Shown piece after piece: positions 55,766 to 64,000 of a stretch of DNA of 64,000 bases; the first letter of the stretch is position 1; every line of letters starts with the position of its first letter. Origin of the DNA: Paracoccaceae bacterium (GTDB taxonomy: Bacteria; Pseudomonadota; Alphaproteobacteria; Rhodobacterales; Rhodobacteraceae); contig JAIOYF010000004.1 in assembly GCA_021741245.1 (NCBI GenBank), positions 286,990-350,989 on the forward strand, written 5' to 3'. The position numbers and the translations under genes are program-made. The notes under the pieces are model-generated. The model saw only the letters and a program-made list of their open reading frames with translations. It was not told where the DNA came from and did not search any database.

Positions 55766-56170
55766 TCAGCCCCGCAGACGCGACAGGTAGTCGTGGCTTT
55801 GCCAATCGGCGCGGAAAAGCCACTGATCTTGTGGCTGACGGGCGGCCAACTCGTCAGGAATTTCCACGCTGTCAAATCCAACACGACGTGCCATGGCATA
55901 TTGATCGGCGATCACCGGACCCAAGGCGCGCAACTCACCAGCGTATCCCATCATCCGCAGACGGCGGGCGATAGTGAAGGCCCGCCCGTCGCTGAAGGCA
56001 GGGAAGGTTACGCGGATAAGGCGCAGGTCCGACAGATGCTCTGTCAAAGCCGCCGGATCATCGGTTTGGGCCAGATCGACGATGCCTTGATGGTTGGCAA
56101 GATCGGCAAGGGTTACGGTCTGATCCTGCGGGGCTGGGGTAAAGCCCTGATCGGTCACGATGATGGTCAT
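55766..56170 (-). CDS. DUF934 protein of the sulfite-reduction operon
   Basis: A 134-residue DUF934 protein. Family features include VTFPAFSDGRAFTIARRLR, LRALGPVIADQYAMARRVGF and DSVEIPDE. DUF934 genes almost always lie next to cysI/cysH; an accessory role in sulfite reduction is inferred from that. ATG 56170 follows GAGGAG. There are 91 nt between cysH and this gene. Confidence 0.85.
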   Translation of the reverse strand: MTIIVTDQGFTPAPQDQTVTLADLANHQGIVDLAQTDDPAALTEHLSDLRLIRVTFPAFSDGRAFTIARRLRMMGYAGELRALGPVIADQYAMARRVGFDSVEIPDELAARQPQDQWLFRADWQSHDYLSRLRG

Positions 56171-56261
56171 GGTGTGTCTCCTCGGCAAATTCCTTGCAAG
56201 GAATTTGCAAATTTCTTGGAAGAAATTTGGCGGCGCAGGGCGCCTGCCGGTTCGCGGGGTG

Positions 56262-57011
56262 TCATGCGGCGGTATCCTTTTTGACTCGGACGGGCTTGCC
56301 GTCGATGAAGTGGATGCCGCATTCGGTTTTATCACTGCCCCGCCACCGTCCGGCGCGCGGATCTTCGCCCGGCTTGACCGCACTGGTGCATGGTGCGCAG
56401 CCGATCGAGGGAAAGCCCTTGGCCACCAGCGGATGGCGGGGCAGGCGGTTGTTGATCATGTAATCCTGAAGATCCTCTGGCCCCCAATGCGCCAGCGGAT
56501 TGACCTTGATGCGGGTTTCATTCTCGGCCTCAAAGAACTCGACCGTGGTTCGGCTGGTGCCTTGATAGCGTTTGCGTCCGGTGATCCAGCCATCGAACTG
56601 GGCGAGTGCCCGTTCCAATGGTTCGACCTTGCGCACATGGCAGCAGGCGTCGGTGTTGAATTGGTGCAGGGTGTTGTCGGGATCCTCAAAGGCCACGCGT
56701 GGTTGCGCCGCGCGGATCGTGCGCAGATCGCACAGGTGTAGCGCCTCTGCCACTTCGCGCTGATAGTCCAGCGTTTCTTGAAACAACATCCGGGTGTCGA
56801 TGAACAGAACCGGGGTTTCGGGCGCAATCACGCTGACCAGATGCAACAGCACAACCGATTCCGCGCCAAAGGACGACACCAGCGCCACGCGGCCCAGATC
56901 ATCATCGCGCAAGCTGTGTTCCAGCACCGCCGTGGCCGAATGGTGGCGATAGCGCGCATTCAGCGCGGCCACCCGCTCGGCCACGGGGCCTGCGTGCAGA
57001 TCACGCGGCAT
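56262..57011 (-). CDS. cysH: Assimilatory APS/PAPS reductase
   Basis: Reduces adenylylsulfate (or PAPS) to sulfite. The 249-residue protein has ALVSSFGAESVVLLHLVS, the FIDTRMLFQETLDY loop, the Cys pair in TDACCHVRKVEPL and the second pair in SIGCAPCTSAV. These four cysteines ligate a 4Fe-4S cluster in the APS-reducing type, so APS is the likely substrate. The C-terminal catalytic cysteine is in TECGIHF. It overlaps the cysI stop by 11 nt. Confidence 0.92.
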   Translation of the reverse strand: MPRDLHAGPVAERVAALNARYRHHSATAVLEHSLRDDDLGRVALVSSFGAESVVLLHLVSVIAPETPVLFIDTRMLFQETLDYQREVAEALHLCDLRTIRAAQPRVAFEDPDNTLHQFNTDACCHVRKVEPLERALAQFDGWITGRKRYQGTSRTTVEFFEAENETRIKVNPLAHWGPEDLQDYMINNRLPRHPLVAKGFPSIGCAPCTSAVKPGEDPRAGRWRGSDKTECGIHFIDGKPVRVKKDTAA

Positions 57012-58671
57012 CACGGCTGCCTTCGTTGGTATAAAGCGCGTCCTTGAAGGGCTCCATCCCAAGGCGGCGATAAGCATCGAGGAAGGTTTCCTCTGCCGAC
57101 TCGCGCAAGGCAAGATACGCCAGAACGATGCGTTCGATGGCGGGGATGATCTCGTCATAGGCAAAGCCGGGACCGGTTTTTTCGCCAATCACCGCATTCT
57201 CGGTGCCATCGCCACCCAGCGTGATCTGATAGTTCTCCACCCCGGCCCGATCGAGGCCCAGAATGCCGATATGGCCAACATGGTGATGCCCACAGGCATT
57301 GATGCAGCCCGAGATCTTGATCTTGAGCGGCCCAATTTCATGCTCCAGTTTCAGCTCGTCAAAGCGCGTGGCGATCTGCGTGGCAATCGGGATGGAGCGG
57401 GCCGTGGCCAAGGCACAATAATCCATGCCGGGGCAGGCGATGATGTCAGAGATCAACCCGACATTGGCCGTGGCAAGCCCCAGTTGCGACAGGGCGGCAT
57501 GCACGGCCGGAAGGTCGGATTTATGGACATGGGGCAAGATCACGTTCTGCTCATGGCTGATGCGCAGATCGCCATGGCCATACCGCTCGGCCAGATCGGC
57601 CATCAGGCGCATCTGGTCTGCGGTCGCGTCTCCCGGCGTTTGGCCATGGGCTTTCACGCTGATGGTGACGATGGCGTATTGGTCATTGCGATGCGCGCTC
57701 AGGTTGGTATCGGCCCAGGCTCGGAAAACGGGGTCTGCGGCATAGAAGGCGTTGTAGCCATCGACCGGCGCATTGCGGAAGGCGGGCGGGGCAAAAGCCG
57801 CGCGGATATCGGACAAAAGGGCCTGATCCGCGCCACCAAAGAGCGGACGAATTTCGGCAAAACGCTCTTCGATCATCCGGGAAATCTCTTCTTTCCCAGT
57901 CTCATGCACGGTGATCTTGATGCGCGCTTTGTACTTGTTGTCGCGACGCCCAAGCGTGTTGTAGACGCTTAGCACGGATTCGACATATGGCAGCAGATCC
58001 TGCACGGGTAGGAAGTCGCGGACCACGCGGCCAATCATCGGCGTGCGGCCAAGGCCGCCACCCACCAGAACCTCAAACCCCGACTCTCCGGCGGCGTTGC
58101 GCACCATGCGCAGGCCGATGTCATGGGCGCGGGTCACGGCGCGGTCATTTGGGCTCCCGGTGATCGCGATCTTGAACTTGCGCGGCAGGAACTGAAACTC
58201 CGGATGGTCGGTGGACCATTGGCGCAAGAGCTCGGCATAGGGGCGGGGATCTTCGATCTCATCTGCGGCGGCCCCTGCGAAATGGTCAGCCGTCACATTG
58301 CGCACGGTGTTGCCAGAGGTCTGGATCGCGTGCATTTCGACATCCGCCAAGGCGCCCAGAATGGCAGGCACATCGGGCAGCTTGGGCCAGTTGAACTGGA
58401 TGTTTTGCCGCGTGGTAAAGTGGCCATAGCCCTTGTCCCAAGTCTCGGCGATATGGGCCAGTTGCCGCATCTGATTTGGGTTCAAGGTGCCATAGGGAAT
58501 GGCCACGCGCAGCATATAGGCATGCAGTTGAAGATAAAGCCCGTTCATCAGGCGCAGCGGGCGAAACTCTTCCTCGGTCAGGCTGCCATCGAGCCTGCGC
58601 TCGACCTGCTGGGTGAACTGCGCCACGCGGGCACGGACGAAAGCCGCATCGAAATCGGAATAGGAATACAT
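57001..58671 (-). CDS. cysI: Sulfite reductase (ferredoxin type) hemoprotein, CysI/NirA family
   Basis: A 556-residue siroheme/4Fe-4S enzyme that reduces sulfite to sulfide. It has the pseudo-repeat ferrite-reductase architecture: GHFTTRQNIQFNWPKL early, and the cluster/siroheme cysteines in ACPGMDYCALATA and SGCINACGHHHVG. No flavoprotein subunit gene is adjacent, so ferredoxin is the likely donor. A nitrite reductase is unlikely given cysH and cobA around it. Confidence 0.92.
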   Translation of the reverse strand: MYSYSDFDAAFVRARVAQFTQQVERRLDGSLTEEEFRPLRLMNGLYLQLHAYMLRVAIPYGTLNPNQMRQLAHIAETWDKGYGHFTTRQNIQFNWPKLPDVPAILGALADVEMHAIQTSGNTVRNVTADHFAGAAADEIEDPRPYAELLRQWSTDHPEFQFLPRKFKIAITGSPNDRAVTRAHDIGLRMVRNAAGESGFEVLVGGGLGRTPMIGRVVRDFLPVQDLLPYVESVLSVYNTLGRRDNKYKARIKITVHETGKEEISRMIEERFAEIRPLFGGADQALLSDIRAAFAPPAFRNAPVDGYNAFYAADPVFRAWADTNLSAHRNDQYAIVTISVKAHGQTPGDATADQMRLMADLAERYGHGDLRISHEQNVILPHVHKSDLPAVHAALSQLGLATANVGLISDIIACPGMDYCALATARSIPIATQIATRFDELKLEHEIGPLKIKISGCINACGHHHVGHIGILGLDRAGVENYQITLGGDGTENAVIGEKTGPGFAYDEIIPAIERIVLAYLALRESAEETFLDAYRRLGMEPFKDALYTNEGSRDAA

Positions 58672-58672
58672 C

Positions 58673-58978
58673 TTATGCCCTCAGGTCTGCTTGCTTGCCG
58701 TGGTCGTAGTTCGAGGGGCCACGGGTGCGGAACGCCTCGCGGAAGTGAACGGGTTCGGGGCCGTCTTTCCCCTGACGCGCGTCGGCCAGATAGGCCCCGA
58801 CGATCACCAGCTTTTGCGCCGTGCCATGCAGCAGGCGCATCTGGGCATGGGCCTCATCCTCGATCAACTCGGCCTCATGGTGATGCGGTGTCCAGCGATC
58901 ATCGGCGGTCAGATAGACCACATCCCCTTCACGCAAGAGGTTGGCGGTTACGACTTTGGGGGCGTAGGGGCGGCTCAT
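58673..58978 (-). CDS. DUF2849 protein of the sulfite-reduction operon
   Basis: A 101-residue protein of DUF2849, found almost only beside sulfite reductase genes. It starts RPYAPKVVTANLLREGDVVY and includes VVYLTADDRWTPHHHEAEL. One nt separates its stop from the cysI start, and three its start from cobA. The function is unknown; a role in siroheme or sulfite-reductase assembly is an inference from context. Confidence 0.85.
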   Translation of the reverse strand: MSRPYAPKVVTANLLREGDVVYLTADDRWTPHHHEAELIEDEAHAQMRLLHGTAQKLVIVGAYLADARQGKDGPEPVHFREAFRTRGPSNYDHGKQADLRA

Positions 58979-58981
58979 GGC

Positions 58982-59749
58982 TCAGGCCTCTTTCAATGCA
59001 GGAAGGGCAAGGGTGGCCTGCCGTGGGGCAAGGCCGAACAAGATCACTGCCGGGCCATCGCAACGCGCAATGGTGTCGGGCAGTTGCGACAGGGTTGTGC
59101 CAAGGATGCGCTGATTGGGGCGGCTGACGTTTTCAACGATTGTCACCGGGGTGGCCGCGTCCGCGCCATGCATCATCAGACGGCCCTGAATAAACCGGCT
59201 GGACTTCTTGCCCATATAGATCGCAGCGACTTCGCCCACCCGGGCAAGGCCGCGCCAGTCTTGTTCGGCAAAGCCCGCCATGTCATGGCCCGTCAGGATG
59301 CGCAGGGCAGCGTTGCGGCCCCGGCGCGTCAGCGATTGGCCGATGCTGGCCGCCGCCACCGTGGCCGAGGTGAGCCCCGGTAAAATGCGAAAGCGCAGGC
59401 CCGCAGCCTCCAGCGCCTCCATCTCTTCGTCGAGGCGACCAAAGATGCCGCAGTCGCCGCCTTTCAGCCGCACAACACGCCGCCCCGTCATCGCATGGGC
59501 CACAAGGGTTGCGTTGATCGTGGGTTGCAAGGTGGCGGGGCCAAACCCCTCTTTGCCGACATCCACGCGGGTCACATTTGCAGGGATCAGCGCCAGCACC
59601 TCATCCCCCACAAGGCGGTCATGGATCACCACCTCGGCCTCTTGCAACGCGCGATAGGCACCAAGGGTCAGATGCTCAGCCGCGCCGGGGCCTGCGCCCA
59701 CAAAGGTCACCTGCGGTTGGTCGGCGGCAAAGCTGGGCATTTGGGTCAT
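58982..59749 (-). CDS. cobA: Uroporphyrinogen-III C-methyltransferase (siroheme synthesis)
   Basis: A 255-residue SUMT that makes precorrin-2 from uroporphyrinogen III. It has VTFVGAGPGAAEHLTLGAYR, VIHDRLVGDEVLAL, VVRLKGGDCGIFGRLDEEME and LTRRGRNAALRILTGHD, all typical of the family. As first gene of this operon it supplies siroheme for CysI. The dehydrogenase/chelatase half of CysG is not fused here. Symbol cysG is also used. Confidence 0.92.
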   Translation of the reverse strand: MTQMPSFAADQPQVTFVGAGPGAAEHLTLGAYRALQEAEVVIHDRLVGDEVLALIPANVTRVDVGKEGFGPATLQPTINATLVAHAMTGRRVVRLKGGDCGIFGRLDEEMEALEAAGLRFRILPGLTSATVAAASIGQSLTRRGRNAALRILTGHDMAGFAEQDWRGLARVGEVAAIYMGKKSSRFIQGRLMMHGADAATPVTIVENVSRPNQRILGTTLSQLPDTIARCDGPAVILFGLAPRQATLALPALKEA

Positions 59750-59831
59750 GACAGGTTCCCTAAGTTTCTGCCTTTGTATATAGGATATTTTCCCATTTCA
59801 GGGCTATGGGGGCTTGCAGATAAGGACACAC

Positions 59832-59867
59832 GTTCCGATAATGCGCCGGAACGGAGCATTGGTTCCG
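59832..59867. promoter_or_regulatory. Three phased GTTCCG/CGGAAC elements before the AsnC-type gene
   Basis: GTTCCG at 59832-59837, its inverse CGGAAC at 59847-59852 and GTTCCG at 59862-59867 start exactly 15 bp apart. The middle element can pair with either neighbour. The last ends just before the ribosome site. Confidence 0.5.
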
Positions 59868-59887
59868 CAAAAGAAGGGAAAAGGCGA

Positions 59888-60349
59888 ATGGCGGCCCAGT
59901 TGGATGAGTTGGATCGGAAAATCCTTGCCGAGTTGCAGCAAGATGCCAGCCAGTCTTTGGATGAAATCGCGCGTAAAGTGGGCAGTTCAAAGACCCCGGT
60001 GTGGAACCGCATCCGCCGAATGAAAGAGCAAGGCGTGATCACCCGCCAGACGGCTATACTGGACGCCGAGGCACTGGGGCTGGAGGCGTGCTTTTTCGTG
60101 CTGATCCGCACCTCGGAACATGAGGCGGAGTGGCAGCGCAAGTTTCTCAAGACCCTACGCGACCGCCCCGAGGTGCTGGAGGCGCATCGGCTGGCGGGCG
60201 ATATCGACTATATCTTGAAGGTCCGCGTAAAGAATGCCCGCGCCTATGACAGCTTTTATCAAGCGCTGATTGCCGAGGTGAAGATCTATAACGTGACCGC
60301 GCTTCTGAGCATGGAAGAAATCAAGTCGACCACCATACTGCCGGTTTGA
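59888..60349 (+). CDS. Lrp/AsnC-family transcriptional regulator
   Basis: A 153-residue regulator. The N-terminal helix-turn-helix is LDELDRKILAELQQDASQSL, then DEIARKVGSSKTPVWNRIRR; the C-terminal RAM domain has HRLAGDIDYILKVRVKNARA. ATG 59888 follows AAGAAGG. It is divergent from the cobA-cysI-cysH operon, so regulation of assimilatory sulfate reduction by a sulfur-related amino acid is the natural guess. Repeated half-sites lie in the intergenic region. Confidence 0.9.
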   Translation: MAAQLDELDRKILAELQQDASQSLDEIARKVGSSKTPVWNRIRRMKEQGVITRQTAILDAEALGLEACFFVLIRTSEHEAEWQRKFLKTLRDRPEVLEAHRLAGDIDYILKVRVKNARAYDSFYQALIAEVKIYNVTALLSMEEIKSTTILPV

Positions 60350-60441
60350 ACCCAAACCAAAGCGGCTTGAATCCCAACGTTCGGCGATCAGCTTTCATCG
60401 TCACAACGGTGGAGGGGGCGCAAAGGTCCCGATGTCCCGCC

Positions 60442-61623
60442 TTAGGCCTCAACCATCAACCGTTCCAACCCATGGAAATGATAGACATCGCCGTAGCGCG
60501 GTGTTTCGGCAATCCGCAGTTTGGGCAGGCGTTCGAACAAGATCGGCAGTGCGGTCTGCAATTCCAGCCGCGCCAAAGGTGCCCCGACGCAGAAATGCAG
60601 TCCTGCGCCAAAGGTGACATTCGGTTTCGTCGGGCGAGTGGGCAAGAATTGGTCGGGCCTGTCCCATGCGCCCGGATCGCGGTCCGCGGCGGCCAGCAAA
60701 AGGGCGATCTGATCCCCGCGCCGGAAGGTATGGCCCATCACCTCGACATCCTCATAGGCCCAGCGGGTGAACATATGCAGCGCGGGATCAAAGCGCAGGA
60801 TTTCCTCTACCGTGCCCTCCACCCTGTCGGGCCCCAAAGTGGCCGCTGACATGCCCAGTTCCAGCAGGGTCTTCACCCCATTGCCGATAGTGTGAACCGT
60901 CGCCTCATGCCCGGCGTTCAAAAGCAAGATGCAGGTGGTGATCAACTCATCCGTCGTCAGCCGCTCCCCCTCACTTTCCGCTGCGATCAGCTGGGTGATC
61001 AGGTCATCGGCAGGCTTGGCGCGGCGTTCGTCCACATAGCGGTGCAAAAAGGCGGAAAACTCGGTCGCAGCAAGGCTGGCCGCATCTTCCATCGCACGGG
61101 TGCGCTTGGCCTGATACATCCCCACCATCGCATTGGACCAGCGCAGCAACTGCTCGGCCATTTGTTCAGGCACCCCCAAAAGACGGGCGATGATGATCAC
61201 AGGCAGGGGCTTGGCGAAATGCTCGATCAGATCAAACGGCCCCTTTGGCAGGGCATCGATCAACTGATGGCTCAGGGTCGCCACCTCTGGCTGCATCGCG
61301 GCGATCCGGCGCGAGGTAAAGGCCCGCAGCACAAGGCTGCGCAACCGTGTATGGCGGGGCGGCTCCAACTCCAGCATGGAGTGCGCTTCAACGGCATAGA
61401 ATGGGGCCATATGCGGTGCAATTTCGGGCGCAAGCTCTGGCGGCACCTCGCGCCCGAAACGGCGGTCCCGAAAGATCGCGTTGCAGGCCGCAGCCGAGGT
61501 TGTGCAGATCAAGCCATAGTCATCCCAGCGGAAAAACGGGCCAGCGCGCCGCGCCGTCTCATAAAACGGATAGGGGTTTTGCACAAAGGCAGGATCTGTC
61601 GGGGATTGGAGGAGCGTCTGCAT
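60442..61623 (-). CDS. Cytochrome P450
   Basis: A 393-residue soluble bacterial P450. The heme-thiolate loop is FGAGLHFCVGAPLARLELQ, the I-helix oxygen site NAGHEATVHT, the ExxR motif is in VEEILRF and neighbouring residues, and LEPPRHTRLRSLVLRAFTSR is typical of class I P450s. The substrate is unknown; no ferredoxin gene is adjacent, although fpr is 5 kb away. It follows the DMT transporter gene by 9 nt, probably as one transcript. Confidence 0.93.
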   Translation of the reverse strand: MQTLLQSPTDPAFVQNPYPFYETARRAGPFFRWDDYGLICTTSAAACNAIFRDRRFGREVPPELAPEIAPHMAPFYAVEAHSMLELEPPRHTRLRSLVLRAFTSRRIAAMQPEVATLSHQLIDALPKGPFDLIEHFAKPLPVIIIARLLGVPEQMAEQLLRWSNAMVGMYQAKRTRAMEDAASLAATEFSAFLHRYVDERRAKPADDLITQLIAAESEGERLTTDELITTCILLLNAGHEATVHTIGNGVKTLLELGMSAATLGPDRVEGTVEEILRFDPALHMFTRWAYEDVEVMGHTFRRGDQIALLLAAADRDPGAWDRPDQFLPTRPTKPNVTFGAGLHFCVGAPLARLELQTALPILFERLPKLRIAETPRYGDVYHFHGLERLMVEA

Positions 61624-61632
61624 CCCCCAGAA

Positions 61633-62553
61633 TTAGACCCGCGCAGCGGGCAGACGCAAGATGCCTTGCGCGATCAATACCCCAAGCCCAACAACCGCCG
61701 CGCCAATCGCTTGATACCAATCCCACGCCCCACCAAGGGCAAACAAGATCAGCATGACGTAAAACGGGGTCGCGTTGATGTGCAGCGCCGCGAGGCCAAT
61801 GCCAAGACTGCCGATGGACATGATCCACAACACCTGACTGATCCCCAGTCCCGCCACCGAAAAGATCAGCAGCGCGCCAAAGTCCTTCCACCCCAGCACC
61901 GCCCAATTCGGCGCCTCTGCCCCAAGGGCGGCGGCGATCAGGGCAAGTAACCCGCTGGCAATCCCGGCTCCGCACAGGGTGATGGTGGTGCGCCCCAAGG
62001 GGGTCAGGTGCGGGAGGGCAGTCACACTGAACCGTGAGCCAAGGGTAAACATAAACACAGAGGCAAAGCTGAGCGCAGCGCCAAGGCCAATCTGAACCCC
62101 AAGGCCTTTGCCCATCAGCGCCAAGGTGCCGCCCAACAGGCTGAGCATCATGCCAAGAACCAGCCCGAAATGCAGCTTGCGGCCGTCAAAAGCCACTTCC
62201 AGCGCGATGCCGATCACGGGCATGGATGCGGCCACGATGGCAACAGTGACGGCATCCGTCAGGGCTTGACCAACCACCAGACAAAAGGCCCCGGTCGCGA
62301 TCATCGCCCCGATCACGATACCCCGCAGCCAAGCCGCCCGGCGCAGCGCGCCCCCGCCTTCCATCAGCCACCAAAAGGGTAGCAGCGCAAGCCCGGCCAG
62401 CGCCATGCGTGCGGCCGTCAGGGGCAGGGGGGGCACATTGGGGATCAGAAAATCGGCCGCGGGCAATGCCGCAGCCCAGATCAACATGGAGGCCATGCAA
62501 ATCAGATTTGCCCCAAGGGGAGATGAGGATGACGGGTGCGCGCTGATAACCAT
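61633..62553 (-). CDS. EamA/DMT-family transporter
   Basis: A 306-residue membrane protein with about ten hydrophobic helices in two EamA repeats (for example ADFLIPNVPPLPLTAARMAL and ALGGAWDWYQAIGAAVVGLG). Such proteins export or import small metabolites such as amino acids. It lies directly upstream of the P450 gene and may move its substrate or product; that is a guess. Confidence 0.88.
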   Translation of the reverse strand: MVISAHPSSSSPLGANLICMASMLIWAAALPAADFLIPNVPPLPLTAARMALAGLALLPFWWLMEGGGALRRAAWLRGIVIGAMIATGAFCLVVGQALTDAVTVAIVAASMPVIGIALEVAFDGRKLHFGLVLGMMLSLLGGTLALMGKGLGVQIGLGAALSFASVFMFTLGSRFSVTALPHLTPLGRTTITLCGAGIASGLLALIAAALGAEAPNWAVLGWKDFGALLIFSVAGLGISQVLWIMSIGSLGIGLAALHINATPFYVMLILFALGGAWDWYQAIGAAVVGLGVLIAQGILRLPAARV

Positions 62554-62617
62554 GCAGCGTCAATCGCCGATCAAGGACGAGGATGCTGTTCTATCTGCGA
62601 CCTTTGGCGTGGCGCGT

Positions 62618-63361
62618 TCAGGCCGCCGACAGGGCCGCGACAATGGCACCAAAATCGCTGGCCTTCAGGCTGGCACCGCCCACAAGTGCCCCATCCACAT
62701 GGGGAACCGCGAAAATCTCGGTGGCGTTTGACGGCTTGACTGACCCGCCATAAAGCAGCCGAACCCCCGCTGCCTCGGCCCCGATCTTGGCCGTCAGACG
62801 TTCGCGGATAAAGCGGTGGACGTCTGCAATCTCTTGCAACGTCGGGGTGCGACCGGTGCCGATTGCCCAAACCGGCTCATAGGCGACGACAAGCGTTGCG
62901 GCCGTGGATCCATCGGGAACTGACCCTGCCAATTGCGTGCCGATCACATCCAAGGTCTGGCCCGCATCGCGTTGGCCCTCGGTCTCGCCGATGCAGACAA
63001 CGGCCACAAGGCCTACACCGATTGCGGCCACGGCTTTGGCGTTCACCTGTGCATCGGTCTCGGCATGATCGGTGCGGCGTTCGGAATGGCCCAAGATGAC
63101 ATGAGTTGCACCCGCATCCATCAGCATCGAGGCAGAAACATCGCCCGTATGCGCGCCCGAGGATTTGGCATGGCAATCTTGCCCGCCGATATGCAGCGCT
63201 GTGCCCTTGGCCAAAGCTGCCATCTGTGTGATCAAGGTGGCAGGTGGACAGAGCAGCATTTCACAGACAGGTGTGGGATGGTCGCGCAAAAGGGCCGCCA
63301 CTTCGGACAGGCTGGCCGCCGTTCCGTTCATCTTCCAGTTTCCGGCTGCCAATTTGCGCAT
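62618..63361 (-). CDS. tpiA: Triosephosphate isomerase
   Basis: A 247-residue TIM barrel. Catalytic residues are Lys10 in AGNWKMNG, the histidine in [13 protein letters not shown] and the glutamate in [16 protein letters not shown]; the phosphate-binding loop is [14 protein letters not shown] 63361 was chosen over an upstream ATG to match the family N-terminus. It complements the aldolase and phosphoglycerate kinase genes elsewhere in the window. Confidence 0.96.
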   Translation of the reverse strand: MRKLAAGNWKMNGTAASLSEVAALLRDHPTPVCEMLLCPPATLITQMAALAKGTALHIGGQDCHAKSSGAHTGDVSASMLMDAGATHVILGHSERRTDHAETDAQVNAKAVAAIGVGLVAVVCIGETEGQRDAGQTLDVIGTQLAGSVPDGSTAATLVVAYEPVWAIGTGRTPTLQEIADVHRFIRERLTAKIGAEAAGVRLLYGGSVKPSNATEIFAVPHVDGALVGGASLKASDFGAIVAALSAA

Positions 63362-63441
63362 CGCGTCCTCCAACGGGTTTTCACATGGCTAGCGCGCTTG
63401 CAAGATCAGGGAAAGCCCCAAGGCTGTTTGATCATGCAAAA

Positions 63442-63467
63442 ACCGCCCCCACAGGCGCAGGAGCGGT
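63442..63467 (-). terminator. Terminator of the A-type Fe-S carrier gene
   Basis: On the minus strand ACCGC...GCGGT with inner C/G pairs is followed by TTTTT, 26 nt after the stop codon. Confidence 0.6.
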
Positions 63468-63492
63468 CTGGCGTATACTATCCGATCAGCGA

Positions 63493-63852
63493 TCAGGCGG
63501 AGGGCTGGTCCTTGAATTTGATCGACTCGCCGCAACCGCAGGCCTCGGCCACATTCGGGTTGCGGAACTTGAAGCCTGCTTCAAGCAGATCCACTTCGTA
63601 GTCGATTTCGGTGCCAATCAGGAACATCTGCGCCATGGGGGCGATCAACACTCGCGCGCCATCTTGTTCCACCACCTCATCCAGCGGGTTCACGGCGGAC
63701 ACATAGTCCATCGTGTACTCCATCCCCGCGCAGCCGCCCTTTTTCACGCCAATGCGCAGACCCTGCGAACCATCGCGGGCCATCAATTTGGTGATCTGTC
63801 TGGTTGCCGAAGGGGTCAGGGTAACGGCAGCTTTTCCGGGGATACCGAACAT
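63493..63852 (-). CDS. A-type iron-sulfur carrier (SufA/IscA/ErpA family)
   Basis: A 119-residue HesB-type protein that carries Fe-S clusters or iron to target proteins. The three ligand cysteines are in KKGGCAGMEYTM and EACGCGESIKF. The N-terminus VTLTPSATRQITKLM and the segment FLIGTEIDYEVDLLEAGFKF are standard. Which member (SufA, IscA or ErpA) cannot be settled; no suf gene lies within the window. Confidence 0.92.
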   Translation of the reverse strand: MFGIPGKAAVTLTPSATRQITKLMARDGSQGLRIGVKKGGCAGMEYTMDYVSAVNPLDEVVEQDGARVLIAPMAQMFLIGTEIDYEVDLLEAGFKFRNPNVAEACGCGESIKFKDQPSA

Positions 63853-63955
63853 GGGAATAATCCTTTATCTCAGACAAACCTATGCCTGTCGGCGCTTTGG
63901 TTCAAGGGGCAGCCTGTCTTTACCGCGGAAAACTGGCCCGTGCCCTGCGGATCGC

Positions 63956-64000
63956 TCAGGCGTCGCGCCAGACCTTGGCCATGCGCAACGCGTGGCGCAC
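63956..64000 (-). CDS. Possible 3' end of a minus-strand gene cut by the window
   Basis: From the right edge a minus-strand frame reads 14 codons (ending LRMAKVWRDA) to a TGA at 63958-63956. It is too short to identify; its place upstream of the Fe-S carrier suggests a preceding gene on the same strand. Confidence 0.35.
   Translation of the reverse strand: MRHALRMAKVWRDA

Overview
The window reads as chromosome of a GC-rich alphaproteobacterium, most likely a Rhodobacterales (Rhodobacteraceae/Paracoccaceae) member. The evidence is the gene set and order: radA-cvpA-purF, dnaB near alr, pyrC-pyrE, E1-beta of pyruvate dehydrogenase carrying its own lipoyl domain, a cobA-DUF2849-cysI-cysH-DUF934 sulfite-reduction operon, an ScfR/RamB-type regulator, and infC apparently starting at a rare ATA codon. 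No rRNA, tRNA, CRISPR array, prophage or intact insertion sequence was recognised.

Left part (1-24.4 kb): a chemoreceptor cut by the window edge; glutaryl-CoA dehydrogenase with a divergent LysR regulator; a RES/Xre toxin-antitoxin pair; a four-gene serine-cycle module (sga, mcl, mtkA, mtkB) divergent from an ScfR-type regulator; a ring-cleaving dioxygenase/esterase pair; cysE; the pdhABC operon with ftsB; glycolytic fda and pgk; two tandem cyclophilins; and a transsulfuration PLP enzyme.

Middle (24.4-38.8 kb): mostly minus-strand housekeeping genes (purF, cvpA, radA, a PqiA-like protein, an MlaF/MlaE transporter core, alr, dnaB, pyrE, pyrC). An H-NOX gas sensor and its partner hybrid histidine kinase sit between dnaB and alr. 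A frameshifted lprI-like gene follows pyrC.

Accessory block (38.8-46.5 kb): the least understood part. Three GT2-type glycosyltransferase genes are coupled by 4-nt overlaps, the first with a large extra N-terminal region. They diverge from a gene for a glycosyltransferase / Rossmann-like / alpha-beta-hydrolase triple fusion. A stand-alone paralogue of that hydrolase domain has lost the nucleophile serine. I read this as a surface-glycan or glycoconjugate system, but its substrate cannot be told from sequence.

Right part (46.7-64 kb): CoxD-like MoxR ATPase, CoxE-like VWA protein, a repeat-rich OmpA protein, XdhC/CoxI-like and molybdopterin-binding genes, without the molybdoenzyme itself; infC; an alanine-rich anchored protein; ferredoxin-NADP reductase; the assimilatory sulfate/siroheme operon with a divergent Lrp/AsnC regulator preceded by 15-bp-phased half-sites; cytochrome P450; a DMT transporter; tpiA; and an A-type Fe-S carrier. 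Many antisense frames are long and open because of the high GC content and were left out.
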